DNA of 64,000 nt from Undaria pinnatifida (GCA_012845835.1 JABAKD010000025.1:7555338-7619337); one strand, 5' to 3'; shown: positions 20,134-31,880, counted from the stretch's first letter. The notes: generated by a model from the letters alone, not told the origin. Program-made: numbers and translations.

Positions 20134-20990
20134 TCACATCAAATTCATCACTTTCCCCCGGTGAAATTCAAACTCCCTCTCGGGTAACGCCTTGGTGAGA
20201 AAGTCAGCATGCTGGTACTGCGACGCTACGTGGATAATTTCTACCTTATTCCTTTCTACCAGTTCCCTCAAAAAGTGATGCCTCACGTCAATGTGCTTCG
20301 AGTTCGAGTTCGAAATCGGGTGCTTTGCGATTTGGATAGCACCCTTGTTATCCTCATACATGGCAATGCACGGCATCCTTGCCTTCGGCAACATAAAACA
20401 CCAAACCTGCCTCAAAAACAGAATCTCCTTCCCCATGTCCTACACAGCCACATACTCCGCCTGAGTAGTAGAGAGAATCACACACTTCTGCGTCTTGGAG
20501 TGCCACGAAACAGGCCCCCCCGCACACATCACTACACCCCCCCCGACACGGTTCTCCTGTCCGTACTGCGCGAAGCATAGTCGGCATCTGGGAACGAAAT
20601 AAAACTATTCGCCGTCAACGCCCCGTTCTGAAAGGAAATCCCAGGAGAACTCGTCCTCATGGCATACCCTAGTATACTACGTGCCGCTTTCCAGCTTCGG
20701 CGCACTGCAATACCTTGCTACTGCCCTAACTGAATTCGTGATATCCGGCCTGGTCAACAAGGCAATCCACAAAAGCGCCCCGATCAACTCTCGGAAAGGA
20801 AACAGAACATTCGGCTCGTCAACATCAAAATCCCAAAGCATCCAAGTTGTGGGAATCAAGTTGTGGGAATCGGGTTCCCGTTGCCCTATTATACACCATA
20901 CTTCTTTCCCAATTCTTCCGTGTACGTCTGTTGCGAAATAGTCAATCTCCCTGCCTCCCTGTCTCTCTCGTAATAGCACCCCGAGTACCA
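20134..20990 (-). pseudogene. Copia RT C-terminal part and RNase H
   Basis: One frame (20991-20677) reads FRELIGALLWIALLTRPDIT and NSVRAVARYCSAPK, the usual junction between copia RT and RNase H. Another (20436-20134) reads MYEDNKGAIQIAKHP and KHIDVRHHFLRELVE, the RNase H catalytic Asp and the KHIDVR block, ending HADFLTKALP. The two are in different frames. RNase H removes RNA from the hybrid during replication. Confidence 0.8.
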
Positions 20991-21803
20991 CCTGAGCTCG
21001 CCCAACAATTTAACTGGAACGAGACGTCCGAGATCCTTACCGAATTGATCACACCTTTGCTTCTTTCCCACGGCAAAAATATAATCAACATGTACCACTA
21101 GGTGCATCGCTACTTCCCCCCCTTCAACCAAACGAAAAACAAACGAATCAGCCAAGCACTGCACAAACCCCAAAGCCAAGAACCACTTCCTCAGCAATGC
21201 ATACCACTGCCTGGATGCCTGTCTCAAGCCATAAAGACTCTTGCCCAGCTTCACAACCTTCCCTGACAACGAACCACACCCTTCTGGCAGTCGCATGTAG
21301 ACATCCTCGGCAAGATCTGCCCTCACCAAAGCCTGGTCTATGTCGAAATGGTACAACTCTAGGTCATGCTCACACGCCAACGCGGCCAACAAACGGACCC
21401 TGGACGCAGCAACAGTAAGCGCGTACAAATCTCCAAAGTCAATGTACTCTCTCCGCGTGTCACCCCTAGCTACAAGTCTCACTTTCGCTTCCGTAGGCCA
21501 ACCAAATTGATCAACCTTCCAATCAAAAATGAGCTTGCTACTGATCACGTTGTCTATTCGTTGCTACTCGTCAACAATTTCGAACGCCCCTGCTTCAAGC
21601 AAACCGAAAACTTTACGCTTAGCCGCGTCCATGAACTGTACGCCATGCTCACCGTCACGCGCCTCCCTGAACGTCTTGGATACGCGGAGGTCCTTGGCGT
21701 GGTAGAGGGGCATGTCGGGACGCAGGTGAGACGGGCGCATCTCGCGAAGAGTTGCGTCGACATCCTCCCGCGTGGCGAGGCGCGACACAAGGCCGAGCGG
21801 CAC
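20889..21803 (-). pseudogene. Copia reverse transcriptase, active-site Asp substituted
   Basis: Two frames together cover the RT fingers-palm: FREARDGEHGVQFMDAAKRK in 21803-21554, then ISSKLIFDWKVDQFGWPTEA, KVRLVARGDTRREYIDFGD, FDIDQALVRADLAEDVYMRL and SLYGLRQASRQW in 21548-20889. The polymerase motif, normally V-D-D, here reads LVVHVDYIFAVG, so the second Asp is Tyr (codon at 21081-21083). With the frame break near 21550 this RT cannot be active. It is typical copia RT in every other block. Confidence 0.85.
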
Positions 21804-23050
21804 TCCCCGCCCCGACGGCCCAAGCGACCAGTAGCTGCTGCCGCTATCCCCCCGCCCGTGGTGACGTATGGCGGTGCACCTTTGCTCTCCTCCACGCCCC
21901 CCGACCCCGCATGCTGCTTGCCTCCGCCCCTCAGCTCACCAGATCCGTGCCCCTGCAGGAGCACTGGCTGCAGGTTCAGGGCCCGTCGGTTGACCAGCAA
22001 CGACAGCAGCACATCTTCTTCCGCATGAGATAGGAGTCCTACCCCGAGGTCGAACGACGTCGCCTCCGGCAGCGGCGTAGAGACGGCTTCTTCCGGCACG
22101 CCTGAAAGCTGACGGCCCTCCGACCTGGTCTTTCCCAGCCCGCGCTTGTCGCCTCCCTCGCCCACCATTCTCGTTGCGTGGGGGGTGAGCGGCGAGGAAT
22201 ATCCTGCGGCGACCGGCGGCGGCTGTCTCCTCCTGTACGTCCGCGGAGTCGGTGTCGCCGCCGGTGATGTTGATGACAATGTCGTCGAGGCGGCGTCCTT
22301 GATGGAAGAGGGAGACCACTCCGGCATCGACGAACATGCGCAGGCGGTGTGTGAGCGCTGGGCGAGTGCGCAGGCAGCAGACCGGCAGCGGCGGGCGGCA
22401 TAGCAGTCAGTCCGGTCGGCGGCGAGGTGTGAGCGCTGGGTGAGTGCGCGGACGGCGGTGACGACGACAGCAGCGGTGGTGGCGGCCAGGTGGCTGCTGC
22501 AGACGGCGTACTGGCAGTGGCGGGCGGCGTCGAGCGAGGGGTGTGAGCGCAGGGCGAGTGCGCAGGCGGCCGACCGGCAGTGGCGGGCGGCACACCAGTC
22601 GGTCCGGGCGGCGGCGAGGTGTGAGCGCTGGGTGAGTGAGTGGACGGCGGCGACGACAACAGCAGCGGTGGTGGCGGCCAGGTAGCTGCTGCAGATGGCG
22701 TACCGGCAGTGGCGGGCGGCGGCAAGGCGTTGGCGGCAGGGTGGGTACCGGCAACGGCGGGCTGTGTCGAGGCAATCTCGAATGACACTCCCGGCGGCGT
22801 GGGCGGTGCTGGCGCGGGAGGGGCAGTACTGAACCCCCCCCCCCCGATTATGCCAGCGATAGAGTAGCATGCGCGCCCTGTGTTAGACCTGAGTACCTTC
22901 ACAGCAGCAGTCGGCATGGTTGTCGCCCGCGTTGAGGAAGTAGCACGGCACTGCTTTGTCTTCCAGCTTCGACCTCCTTTCCCGGCACATGAAACCGTAC
23001 TGAAAAAACGGCACCATCAAGAAAGCACCCTTCTTGCCGGTGAACAGCTC
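21804..23050 (-). other. Copia integrase-RT linker with 192-bp tandem repeat
   Basis: Pro/Ala/Ser-rich or Arg/Ala/Cys-rich frames run through, depending on phase; none has a known domain. A 192-bp unit (64 codons) is duplicated at about 22347-22730 (for example CAGCGGTGGTGGCGGCCAGG at 22471 and 22663). Copia integrases often end in a poorly conserved low-complexity tail, which this fits. Confidence 0.6.
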
Positions 23051-23850
23051 CTACGGCGACGCGCGACCGGGGTTTGAAGGGGAAGCAGCCTGGTTGAGCT
23101 TCTGCGCGGCATCCTTCGCCGATTCCGCCCAGAGCTTGTCCCCGCGAGCTTCCAGGCCGCCAACACATGAGAATCCCCCCGGCCCCAAGCGTCGCTTCGC
23201 GGCGCGGCGAGATGCCATGGCGATTTTGTTGCAACGCTGGATTGCATTCTTCACTACCCCATTGTATTGCTGCGCTTCGGAGGGGGAGTGCTGCACGGCG
23301 ATTCCCATGGTGGAGCAGAAGTCACGGAAGTCCTTGCTGGTCCAGAGCGACTCGCAGTCGCCACGAACACTCCGTATCCTCGTCCCCGCCTTGTGGGCGA
23401 GGTCAACAATACACCGCCGGAAGACGGCCATGGCGTCAGACTTGCGACGAAGGGCGTAGTTCGCGATGTAGCCCGTTGAGAGCATCGACAGCATAGAACA
23501 TGTAGTATTTGCCGCCTATGGTGGTGGAGTACGGGCCGCACATGTCGATGTTTAGGAGATCGCCAGGCGCCTTCCCCGCTCGTCCCTCGCTTCTCTTCGG
23601 CACGTCCGCTCACGTCCCCCTCGCCGGTATGCACGTAGTGCAGGGTTCCATCCTTTCGGCTAGGGTGATCCTCCGCTGCCGAGCAGATTCCCTCAAAGTA
23701 GGTTCGGACAAGTGGCCGGCGCGGTCATGGAACACGTTAATATCGACTCGCTTAAGATCGTTGCCAACTTGGAAAAGGTTTTACCGGGGCCCAAACTGGC
23801 CAGTGCACACTCATCATTCTATCTCTCTTGCATCATACGGTCGAAATTGT
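23051..23850 (-). pseudogene. Copia integrase, catalytic Glu replaced
   Basis: The frame 23494-23051 carries the second half of the core: GTRIRSVRGDCESLW (second Asp), FCSTMGIAVQHSPSEAQQYN and then GVVKNAIQRC. In copia enzymes the residue after NGVx is Glu; here it is Lys (codon AAG at 23249-23251, one base from GAG). The first half (YYMFYAVDAL-like, in another frame) lies upstream to about 23600. Upstream again is a GAG-prepol-like H/C-containing region not clearly resolved. It is inactive by substitution and frameshift. Confidence 0.75.
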
Positions 23851-24126
23851 CCCATTCTACGGCATACGCCTCAGTCTTCACGTCAGAAATGCTCTGGGGT
23901 CGATAAATCCATGCCGTACTTGAATCACACGGAGTGGGGTGGGATAAGGCCGTCTCAAGCTCAAGCTCCAACTCCATGGGGGAAGCCATCATAACGCTCG
24001 ACGGTTGAACGAGCTTGTTTTCACTAAGAGGAACCGGGGGGGACATGCAGAGACCAGACACGAATGCGCTCTCACGCGAAGCACCAACTGGCATCGGTGG
24101 ATGCAAGCAGAAGACTCGGGGGCACT

Positions 24127-25428
24127 CTAATTCGCTACATCCACTGGCAACGGAGGAGGGGGAAGTCGGGTGGCGTAGAGGGAGTCGTTCGCCGATCCCC
24201 GAATGAAGCGGAGCCTTCCCGGTTGTGTACCAGTGGGGTTTACAGAACAGTAGCTTTTGTGCGCCACCTTCCAATTCAAGAACAGGTTGAAGCCAAGCCA
24301 CGGAGTGTAAATCACATCTTGCACACACGCCACAACGTCCTCCGGGTTTTCGTGTTCATCTAGCCGGTGAAATACTAAATTGACGTCCCCGATTGCCTCT
24401 ACTCTGATCAACCATGAATCGCCTATCTGGATGTACTGGTCGGTTGGGTGGCGAATGTTGTACATGCCCTCTTTGTTGTTGGACATCATGGCACTTGCTC
24501 CTGAGTCCGCATCCCATTCCTCGCTACCATACGGCCTAGGTTGCCCCAGGATCCACCGAAGGGCGCTAGCAACACGTGTAATCAACCCCGACTCAACACG
24601 TATTACAACGCTACCACGCAACACACCATCACGATCTACAGCAACAGAATCACCAGACTCAGACTTGCCTATTTTCACACTACGTGCGATGAAGAGTTGC
24701 ATGGGAGCTCCGCTGGCTTGAGCTGCACCGGGAGCCGGAGAAGAGAGTTGCAGCAGCAGAGGTAGACGTGGTAAGAGGCGTGCCCTCTTGCTGTTGTTGG
24801 TGCTGCTGCTGCTGCTCGGGAGTCCCCGACTCCACCGTCGATGGTGGTGACCAGTGCCCCGCTGCTCCCCCCCACCCCGAGTATCCCATGTATTCGTTCT
24901 CGTGAAGATAATCTGCCGCAAAATCGTGCCGCGGTGCGTTGGGAAATTGTCCAGGCGGCCAGTTAGGCCAAATATTCGGCGGTGAATTCGACGGAAAATT
25001 CGGCGGTGGCACCTGCCCGAAGCCCTCACCCCGGCCTCGGCCGCGCCCGCCCGAAGAATGATGCCGGTCCTCGTAGCCACGTCCTCCGGGGAAGCGGTTC
25101 GCACACCCGCCAGGCCCGGGTCCGTGTCCAGGCGGCGGCGTTCTCTGCTGCGCCGGCGGGTGGCCCCGACTCCAACGCGCACCCGAGTCGTTTGGGTACG
25201 GTTGCTGTCAATATTTACCTTCCGCCCCGCGGCCTCCTCCGCTTCCGGTGTACGACCCGAGTCCCCGCGTCTGCAGGTATTCGTGGAAGTCGCCGTAGTA
25301 TCTGTCGAATTCTCGACGCATGACGATGCATTCAGGGGTGTTGTGGCCTTGCCCTTCGCCGTGGTGCGCGCAGTAGGTGTACGGTCGGTCGCGCTCCCCA
25401 TACCCCCGATTGCCAGCATTCCTCCCAC
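24127..25428 (-). pseudogene. Copia Pol N-terminus with DSG protease
   Basis: Near 24490-24520 the minus strand reads EEWDADSGASAMMSNN, the DSGA active-site motif of a copia aspartic protease, followed by YIQIGDSWLIRVEAIGDV and GFNLFLNWKVAHKSYCS, the expected strand pattern. The upstream part of this frame is Arg/Thr/Gly-rich and is mostly out of phase with Gag, which ends near 25208. The protease would cut Gag-Pol into its parts. Confidence 0.75.
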
Positions 25429-26434
25429 CCCGGTCGCCCCGACCCACGCCGGCTGCGGTCAGGGCACGCCTTGTCTCCTCTCTCTCTTCTCCTGATCTCC
25501 CATTGCGCTCCAGCTCGTGAGCAGCTCTCCTGAGAAAATCTTCCAGGGTACGATTCGAAAGATCGGGAAGGAGAAGCACGTGGTTACTACATAGCTTGAA
25601 GGATGGGAGCATTCTACAGGCAATATGTTTGCACATAGATGGGTCTGGTCGCTTATCTCCGTATGATTCCAGCTTCATCCTTATGGCCTTTTCCCTACCG
25701 TAAAACGACATAATGTTCTCTCCCTCCTTCTGCCTCAGTTCATTCCACTCATCCCTTACTATTTCCCTCTCATGTTCACTTTTGACAGCGTAGTGGGACT
25801 CAAACACCCTCCACGCTTCTTGGGGTGACCCCGCAGCAAACATTGTCTCTTGGACTGGTTGGGCTGTGATTTTTGCGATCAGTTGTGACCATAGCTTGAG
25901 CGACTTATCTACCCTCTCCTCCCCAAAGTAACTCCTGAGTCGTGACAGGTCAACATCCGGAAGCCCTACTGGTATCGATTCTCCCTTCAATACGTCCATC
26001 AACCCTTCAGCCGAGACCCAGGAAAGAACAGAACCTCGGAAAACACGGAAAGCTGATGCAACACTTTGCCCGCTCTCAAACCATCCAGACCAAGCAAGCA
26101 TTTCATCTTTCTGACGAATTTCTATGGGTCTAGACTCGTACGTACCTCTTGGGGCGGTTGGTCCTCCATCGTTGGTCATCTGCAGTACTTGGCGAAGGAC
26201 GTTAGCTAGGTCCGCGATCATGTTCGATGAAGTTGCTGATGGAGCTTCTTCATTATGTTGTACATTGGCGAAGAAGGACTCGCGTCCCTCTCCTCCATGG
26301 TGTTGTGCATTGGTAGAGGAGTACTCGCATCCCTCTCCCCCGTTGCCTACTCCGCCGGGAGGGGTGTTTAACCTTCCTCCCGACGAAATCTTGTATCGGT
26401 TCTTCTCATTGGCGCTTAGCAACGAACAACCCAC
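25208..26434 (-). CDS. Copia Gag
   Basis: This is the best-preserved frame of the element, about 400 codons. It has an N-terminal Asn/Gly/Ser-rich region, then a helical core with YESRPIEIRQKDEMLAWSGW, RSYFGEERVDKSLKLWSQL, SPQEAWRVFESHYAVKSEHE and KHIACRMLPSFKLCSN. It ends with Gly/Arg-rich sequence and one knuckle-like CAHHGEGQGHNTPEC (C-x2-H-x5-H-x4-C rather than CCHC). Domain order and size fit Ty1/copia Gag, which packages the element RNA. It sits just inside the 5' LTR. The frame opens at a GTG-type codon, so the true ATG is uncertain. Confidence 0.8.
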   Translation of the reverse strand: MGCSLLSANEKNRYKISSGGRLNTPPGGVGNGGEGCEYSSTNAQHHGGEGRESFFANVQHNEEAPSATSSNMIADLANVLRQVLQMTNDGGPTAPRGTYESRPIEIRQKDEMLAWSGWFESGQSVASAFRVFRGSVLSWVSAEGLMDVLKGESIPVGLPDVDLSRLRSYFGEERVDKSLKLWSQLIAKITAQPVQETMFAAGSPQEAWRVFESHYAVKSEHEREIVRDEWNELRQKEGENIMSFYGREKAIRMKLESYGDKRPDPSMCKHIACRMLPSFKLCSNHVLLLPDLSNRTLEDFLRRAAHELERNGRSGEEREETRRALTAAGVGRGDRGGRNAGNRGYGERDRPYTYCAHHGEGQGHNTPECIVMRREFDRYYGDFHEYLQTRGLGSYTGSGGGRGAEGKY

Positions 26435-26463
26435 TCGTTTGATCGAGATCGTTGACGCTAGCG

Positions 26464-26972
26464 TGTGGAGTAGGTTGGTACGTGTAGCGCCCCGGTGGTG
26501 TAGGTGAAGAAAAAAGGTGGCGTAATAGGCGGTGATCGGTAAACTACGAACTACTAACTAAGGTGGGTGTGATAACCCGATTTACGTGTGTGGTGGAGCG
26601 TGATAGCTCGGTTGTGATAACCCAGAAATGAAACTCGAAACTGTGGCGCGGTAGCCGGGATATAAATACACAAGCGTGGTAGCCGTGCAGTGGTGAAGGC
26701 GTGATAGCCCTTGCACTATAGATGGGGCGTGGTAGCCCTTGGCGTGGTAGCCGTAGAAGAGACACAGAAAAGACACAAGATAAAGGCAAAACTAGAGTCG
26801 AAAAATAGAATGATATTTGTCGGGCACATAAAACCCACAACACAAAATCCCGTTGTGGAAATCCATCCCACACATATACGAAACCCCCGAAATTCTCCGA
26901 TCCATCTTTTCGACTTTCGACGGATTCTTGTCTGCAATCTGACAAAGGAGTAAGTAGTGAGTACGCCCGACA
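26464..26972 (-). repeat. Copia 5' LTR
   Basis: A 509-bp copy matching 19293-19807. One unit of the GYGTGRTAGCC motif array and a GGT are missing relative to the other LTR, and there is a small duplication GTAAGTAGTGAGTA near 26955. The target duplication CTCTG follows at 26973. Confidence 0.85.
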
Positions 26973-26977
26973 CTCTG

Positions 26978-27180
26978 GTCGACATGGGCTTGAACGAGGG
27001 CTGAAGAAGGCTGGGGGACGGGGGGAACTGGGGGCTACTATCGATACTGGCTTACCACAGTAGCATCTGTTTGTGTTTAAATCGCTCATAAGCGAAACTG
27101 CTGTTCTTGCTTCAGCTATACTACTATACTGTAGATTAGACTACTATTCGCGTGTTTTGTTCGGCAGTTTTTTTGTGGTA
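26978..27180. other. No gene seen
   Basis: Short spacer between the copia element and the mariner-like element. It ends in the TA that flanks the TIR. Confidence 0.5.
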
Positions 27181-28039
27181 CAGTAGCGGCTACGGTTTAA
27201 GATAACTTTTTTAAGAGAAAGTACGGATTTAAGAGAGAGGAATTGGCTTGTACCAATCAAAATCGATTTAAGAGAGAATTCCTACTGCTTCCGAATTTTT
27301 CTCTTAAATCGAACCATTTGGAAACCACGTGGACACACACATCACACACACACAGATTGTGTTCAGGCTGACAGGTCGCGAGGGTAGCGTTAGTTTCTTG
27401 GGTTTGTGTTATTGGTAGGGCGAGTGATGTCTTGATAATGTGAAGTTTTTTTTTTTTGTTGACTCGTGTTTTGTCGGGGGTTTAAATCGATAGGATGAGA
27501 GGTTGAGGGTGTTGTGTTGAGGGTACGGTGGGAGGAAGGGGTGCAGTGTGTAAACGGGTGCGTCTTTCTTGAGTGCTGGTGCATTCGTAGCCTCATGTCG
27601 TCCTTCTAGAAGAGGTGCGAGCATGAAACACACCTATAAAACAACAACAAAACCACTACTGTACCGACTTTGCGTGTCCACGTGCAAAATGTGCATCGCA
27701 TGACAAGACGATGATTTATTTTCCAAGCGCAGATCCACCAAAAGCGCACCACGTACTTGGGTCCACGTGCTCGCCAACCAAGAGAATGAGCGGTGTTTGG
27801 TGGTAGCCCGACGTGGTAACGCTTGCTGCGTTACGCGACATTGAATGATACACTCTCTATGACCTCCTACGCCATATAGTTCGGACAAGAGCGTCTCTCT
27901 CTGGCGCGCTTTCGATTTGGCTACGGTATAAGAGAATATTCTCTTAAACCGTAGCCGAGACGGTATAAGAGAAAGCCGGATTTAAGAGAGAGAAATTGGC
28001 TTGTTGTACCGACCCTCTCTTAAACCATAGCCGCTACTG
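27181..28039. mobile_element. Mariner-like non-autonomous TIR element
   Basis: The ends are inverted: CAGTAGCGGCTACGGTTTAA at the left and, at the right, the complement of CAGTAGCGGCTATGGTTTAA. TA flanks each side (27179-27180 and 28040-28041). CAGT ends with a TA duplication are the signature of Tc1/mariner elements. TTTAAGAGAGA words recur subterminally on both sides. The minus frame 27888-27634 has no transposase motif I can recognise. A 38-bp near-perfect palindrome lies at 27919-27956, perhaps from fused ends of a nested copy. Confidence 0.75.
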
Positions 28040-28041
28040 TA

Positions 28042-28345
28042 CATTCGAAAAGTAACGTTTGCATTTGTTCTTGTGAGATCAAAAACGTTGGAAGTCGGTG
28101 GGCCTCTTCGTATAATAGTTGGAACCCGGCGGGCCTTTTTGAATACTAAGACCTACTATCATGGAAACATTTTGAGCGATAATTTCTGGCGATTATTTTT
28201 GAAGTTTTGATGCTCCAGAAATCACTGAAGGAGAAACAAGGGGCGTCCATTAGACTATGGCTTCTGAGTTTTGCAAAGTGGCTTGGTGATGAATTGGTAG
28301 GTGTTGATTGTATGCTTGGATATCATACGGATACGATGACGGTTG
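28042..28345. repeat. R3 repeat, left part interrupted by Gyp2
   Basis: The last 45 bases (TTGATTGTATGCTTGGATAT onward, ending GACGGTTG) match 44526-44572. The rest of R3 resumes at 40358 on the far side of Gyp2. Upstream of 28300 nothing is recognised. Confidence 0.65.
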
Positions 28346-29009
28346 AGTATCTTAGGATCAGAGATCTTGGTAGTCTCCTTCGCCCTTGAGACTGATGGGG
28401 ATGCCTTCAGATGTTTAGTTAGTTCGGAAAGACGTAAGCAGTGGTCCGGTTCAAGGAGATGAAAGAAGTGGAAAAAATGTTTTATTATCCTCATCCTGGT
28501 GGAGACCGAGGCGGAAACCAAGCACTGAAGTGGTGGGGCTCGTGTCGCTCCCCACTATCTACGTCCGTCTGCATCTACTCCTATGTTCCCGTACGATGAT
28601 TGACAGGATTATCTATCCGCTGTCAGCTATTGCTAGCACTCATTGTATGCTTTGCAAGCACTCAAGCAATGGGGCTCCAGTAGCTCCCCAAATATCGACC
28701 TACGTCCGCACTCAATCATCACTCAACTACAGTAGTACGTTCCTGTACGATGACTGCTATGATTGCCTACCAGTATGTCCCTCGTAGTAGTCTTCTACGC
28801 TACGCTACGAAGTCGTCTCTACCCCTGTGTCTGGTCCTACAGCAGTAGTACTACGGCAGTACATGTTCGCTTCTCTTACCGCATCGGCCCAGCGTCAGTC
28901 TCCATATGGCCCCCGATGGCCATGGTCTGCTTATTGGAGACTGACCCATCCCCCAGTCCCGAACTCTCAACAGCCTCGCAATTGTTCTGAAACCCAATCC
29001 CCACAATAC
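28346..29009 (-). repeat. Gyp2 3' LTR
   Basis: It aligns along its length with 39679-40357, with many substitutions and a net 11-bp indel. Shared landmarks include TTTAGTTAGTTCGGAAAGAC, GGGGCTCGTGTCGCTCCCCA and GCAAGCACTCAAGCAATGGG. The minus strand just inside has CAGGGTGGGGTA, a candidate polypurine tract like that of Gyp1. Confidence 0.75.
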
Positions 29010-29660
29010 CCCACCCTGGTCCACCGTCGCCGTATATAGGGCGTTTGGTGGAACAACTCTCGCATATGAGATTGTGTTTCGCAGGGGCTACATCACTATA
29101 GTACCATTCGAAAACCCGCCCGATAAACGCAGCAACCCTCCCCCAAAGAAAATTCTCCGTTAAATGCACTACCATTCTCGTAGAGCCAAAAAGCCGCCTT
29201 CGGCGTACCCTTGACTGCGTAATTCCAAACCCCGGAAGAAGAAAACAAAAATCTGCTAAATACCCACCCTGGTCCACCGTTGCCTTATAGGGGGCGTGTG
29301 GCGGGACAACTCTCGTACGTGAGGTTGCGTATCGCAGGGACTGCTGGACGACCGCGCCAAACCCTGCCCGAAAACAGCATGCCAAACCGATATATATTCC
29401 ACTAAATATTGCAAGTCTCGTAGAACTAAATGACCCATTCTGTGTGCCCTGATTGCTCAACTGCGATCCCCCCGCCCCCTCCCCCGAAGTTAACCTTAAG
29501 ACTGGTGGTGTCCCGCTACTCGAACCTCCAACCCCGCCCCTATTTCTGCTGGTATTGCAACCCCCCGCCCCCCCTCCGAAGTTAACCTGCAGCATGGTCT
29601 TGTCCCGCTGCCTGCAACCGCCGATCCCCCCGCGACACCTCTACTCCAACGATGGTGTGT
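29010..29660. repeat. Gyp2 3' region: 252-bp and 100-bp tandem repeats
   Basis: A unit starting CCCTGGTCCACCGT occurs at about 29016 and 29267, also sharing GGACAACTCTCG/GGAACAACTCTCG. It is followed by two copies of a C-rich unit ending CCGAAGTTAACCT (about 29459 and 29558). No protein is seen. Confidence 0.7.
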
Positions 29661-29719
29661 AGTTCTTCGGACTCCGCGTGCGCTGATGCACGCGCCAGCA
29701 CCAACAACCTCGTTCCTAG

Positions 29720-30300
29720 CTAACGGTTGTTGGTGTCTCCTTGGATAGATGTACGTTGTATTGCTTCCCCAGGTCCAACATCTTTATGGTATGCGGTAGA
29801 TGTTTGCTCTCTTCGTCCTCCGCTAGTCTCACCACTCGCACCAGCTGCCATCCTGCATGGGTCGTTTCGAATAGATGTACGAACCGACGATGTCCGATAA
29901 ATACAGACTCGGCAGTGCTCGGACGTCACAGCACACCATCTATCCGGTCGGTACATGTCTCTCGCCTTTTTCTCGGGCAATAGCTCGCTTAGCTACTTGG
30001 ACTCAGTACCGACGATATTTCGTGTTATTCCCCCTGACTTGCCCGGGCTCTCCCGCACAGTACCTCACCACCAAGTTCCCGTGCTGCGCTAAGTCCTCTT
30101 CGTGTTCCCATGTGGGGCGCTCTAGCTCACCCCAGTACGTATAATATGGCACCCCAACGTTTCGCCTAGCCCTCTTGTTAGTCGGTGTTTGCTTAGTTTT
30201 CGGGGCGTAACGCGGTGTGCGTCTAGCTCTGCGGTCACGTCGTCAGTCGTCAGGTGGAACGGGGGTGAGATCTCCGAGTATTTGTTCAGAACGTAGTTGC
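29720..30300 (-). pseudogene. Gyp2 chromodomain and Tudor-like C-terminus
   Basis: After YVLNKYSEISPPFHLTTDD the minus strand continues in mixed frames with a chromodomain-like WGELERPTWEHEEDLAQHG (about 30150-30090). About 80 residues later it reads HAGWQLVRVVRLAEDEES then TIKMLDLGKQYNVHL (about 29860-29760). The second block parallels the post-chromodomain block of Gyp1 in place and in its aromatic-strand pattern. Chromodomains bind modified histone tails; the Tudor-like reading is an inference. Several frame changes are present. Confidence 0.5.
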
Positions 30301-30425
30301 TCATGGCCCACGGCAAAAACTGCGGCGTAGTGTCTCCTCCGTGGGGGTTAAAGCATTTCTTACATCGGTGTACCGACACGCACGCATTTGTCCCGCGATG
30401 ACCGGGCTCATCAGCTTTAATATCC

Positions 30426-30763
<338 letters not shown>

Positions 30764-31880
30764 CTTCGGTCCCACCTCACGTCCATCAGCCATTTTACCT
30801 GGGCCGACCAAAAACACCTTGTACGGTCCTGTACAACAGTTGGCTAGTTTACTGAGCAGTGCGAACGCCTTCACGTTTGCGCTGCTTTTGGCTGGTGTAA
30901 TTACGTTTTTCCCTCCTTCCGTGATAGTACTGTGGTCGTCATACTCTCATACCCAGTCTCCCGTTTCAAATCTTGTTTCGTTGTTCATAATTTTCTCGAT
31001 CTTATCGTTTGTGGCTTGGTGCTTCGCCTTTGTGAGCCGGTCGTCCTCCCTTACCAAGTTGTACGCACGCACCTGCCTATCCCGCATCATCAACCCAAAT
31101 AGTCGAGGTGATCTCTTTTCTCGCTCTGGCGACCTTTCACGCCACTACCTTCTGAGATCGCCATCACCAACCGTGGATACCGCCCGATATGTACTTCATT
31201 GGGCGCCAAGCCTGTACACCTGCTCACGTTGTTGTTGTGGGCTGCGATGGCGTGCAATAACATATCGTCCCAATTATTTCGGTCGTCTGTGATGAGGTAT
31301 GCCAACATTTGGCACAGGGTGTGGTTCAACCTCTCCACCATGCCATTAGCTTGAGGGTGGTATGAGCTCGTAAATGTTTTACGGACCTCAGCATTTTGAA
31401 AACCCCCCGGCACACTACTGACGCAAATTCCGTTCCGCGGTCAGATAAAAAGGTATCTGGGCACCCCCATCTCGGAATACAATCGTGTATCAACCGTGCA
31501 GCACAACCTTTCGCAGTTTTCTCCCCTTTCCTAATCGCGTATGCCCCCGCGTGTCTGCAAAATAAGTCCACCACTAGGAACACGTATGCATTACCTTTAG
31601 CCGTGGTCGGCAAGGGTCCCAACAGATCAAAAGCTACCATCTGTCCTGGTCTGTTGGGCAAGGGAAGGGATATCAGAGGCGAACGCACAGTTTGCCTCGT
31701 GATTTTCCGGCCCTGGCAAGTATTGTATCTTCAAATCCTCCACCTTACGCTCTCAGCCATGCCAATCCACCAATAAAATCGCTGCAGCAGCCCCATAGTC
31801 ACCTTTTCGCCCAAGTGTACTGCCTCCTCGTGCGCACAGTCCATCACTTATGGTCTCAGCAGCAGCGACACGTAGGTCCG
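30764..31880 (-). pseudogene. Gyp2 integrase
   Basis: The frame 31688-31326 has PGQMVAFDLLGPLP (first Asp) and TFLSDRGTEF (second Asp). After a frameshift near 31390, 31413-31090 has SYHPQANGMVERLNHT with the catalytic Glu, then ATGLAPNEVHIGR-like sequence. The HHCC finger is upstream (31850-31700, with LLQRFYWW and CQGRKITRQTV in another frame). The GPY/F motif (CCTGPYKVFLVGP) is at 30840-30800, directly before the TAG tract. Catalytic residues are all present, but the frame is split. Confidence 0.8.

Larger units (their letters stand above)
19293..26972 (-). mobile_element. Ty1/copia LTR retrotransposon, full length but decayed
   Basis: LTRs of 515 and 509 bp (19293-19807 and 26464-26972) begin TGTGGAGTAGG and end CCGACA. 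The target duplication CTCTG is at 19288-19292 and 26973-26977. On the minus strand the order is Gag, DSG protease, integrase, linker, RT, RNase H, which is the Ty1/copia order (integrase before RT). A purine tract GAGTAGGGGGG lies just inside the 3' LTR on the minus strand and fits a polypurine tract. The primer site is not clear: the sequence after the 5' LTR does not begin TGG. Coding regions change frame several times, and catalytic residues are substituted in integrase and RT. The LTRs have clearly more differences than those of Gyp1. Confidence 0.9.

Noticed and set aside
22039-22917. Long Pro/Ser-rich frame in copia
   Set aside because: It is one of several open phases through a GC-rich tandem repeat and has no domain.
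28346-28360. Exact LTR start of Gyp2
   Set aside because: No TG start agrees with the GTTG target duplication; bounds are left approximate.
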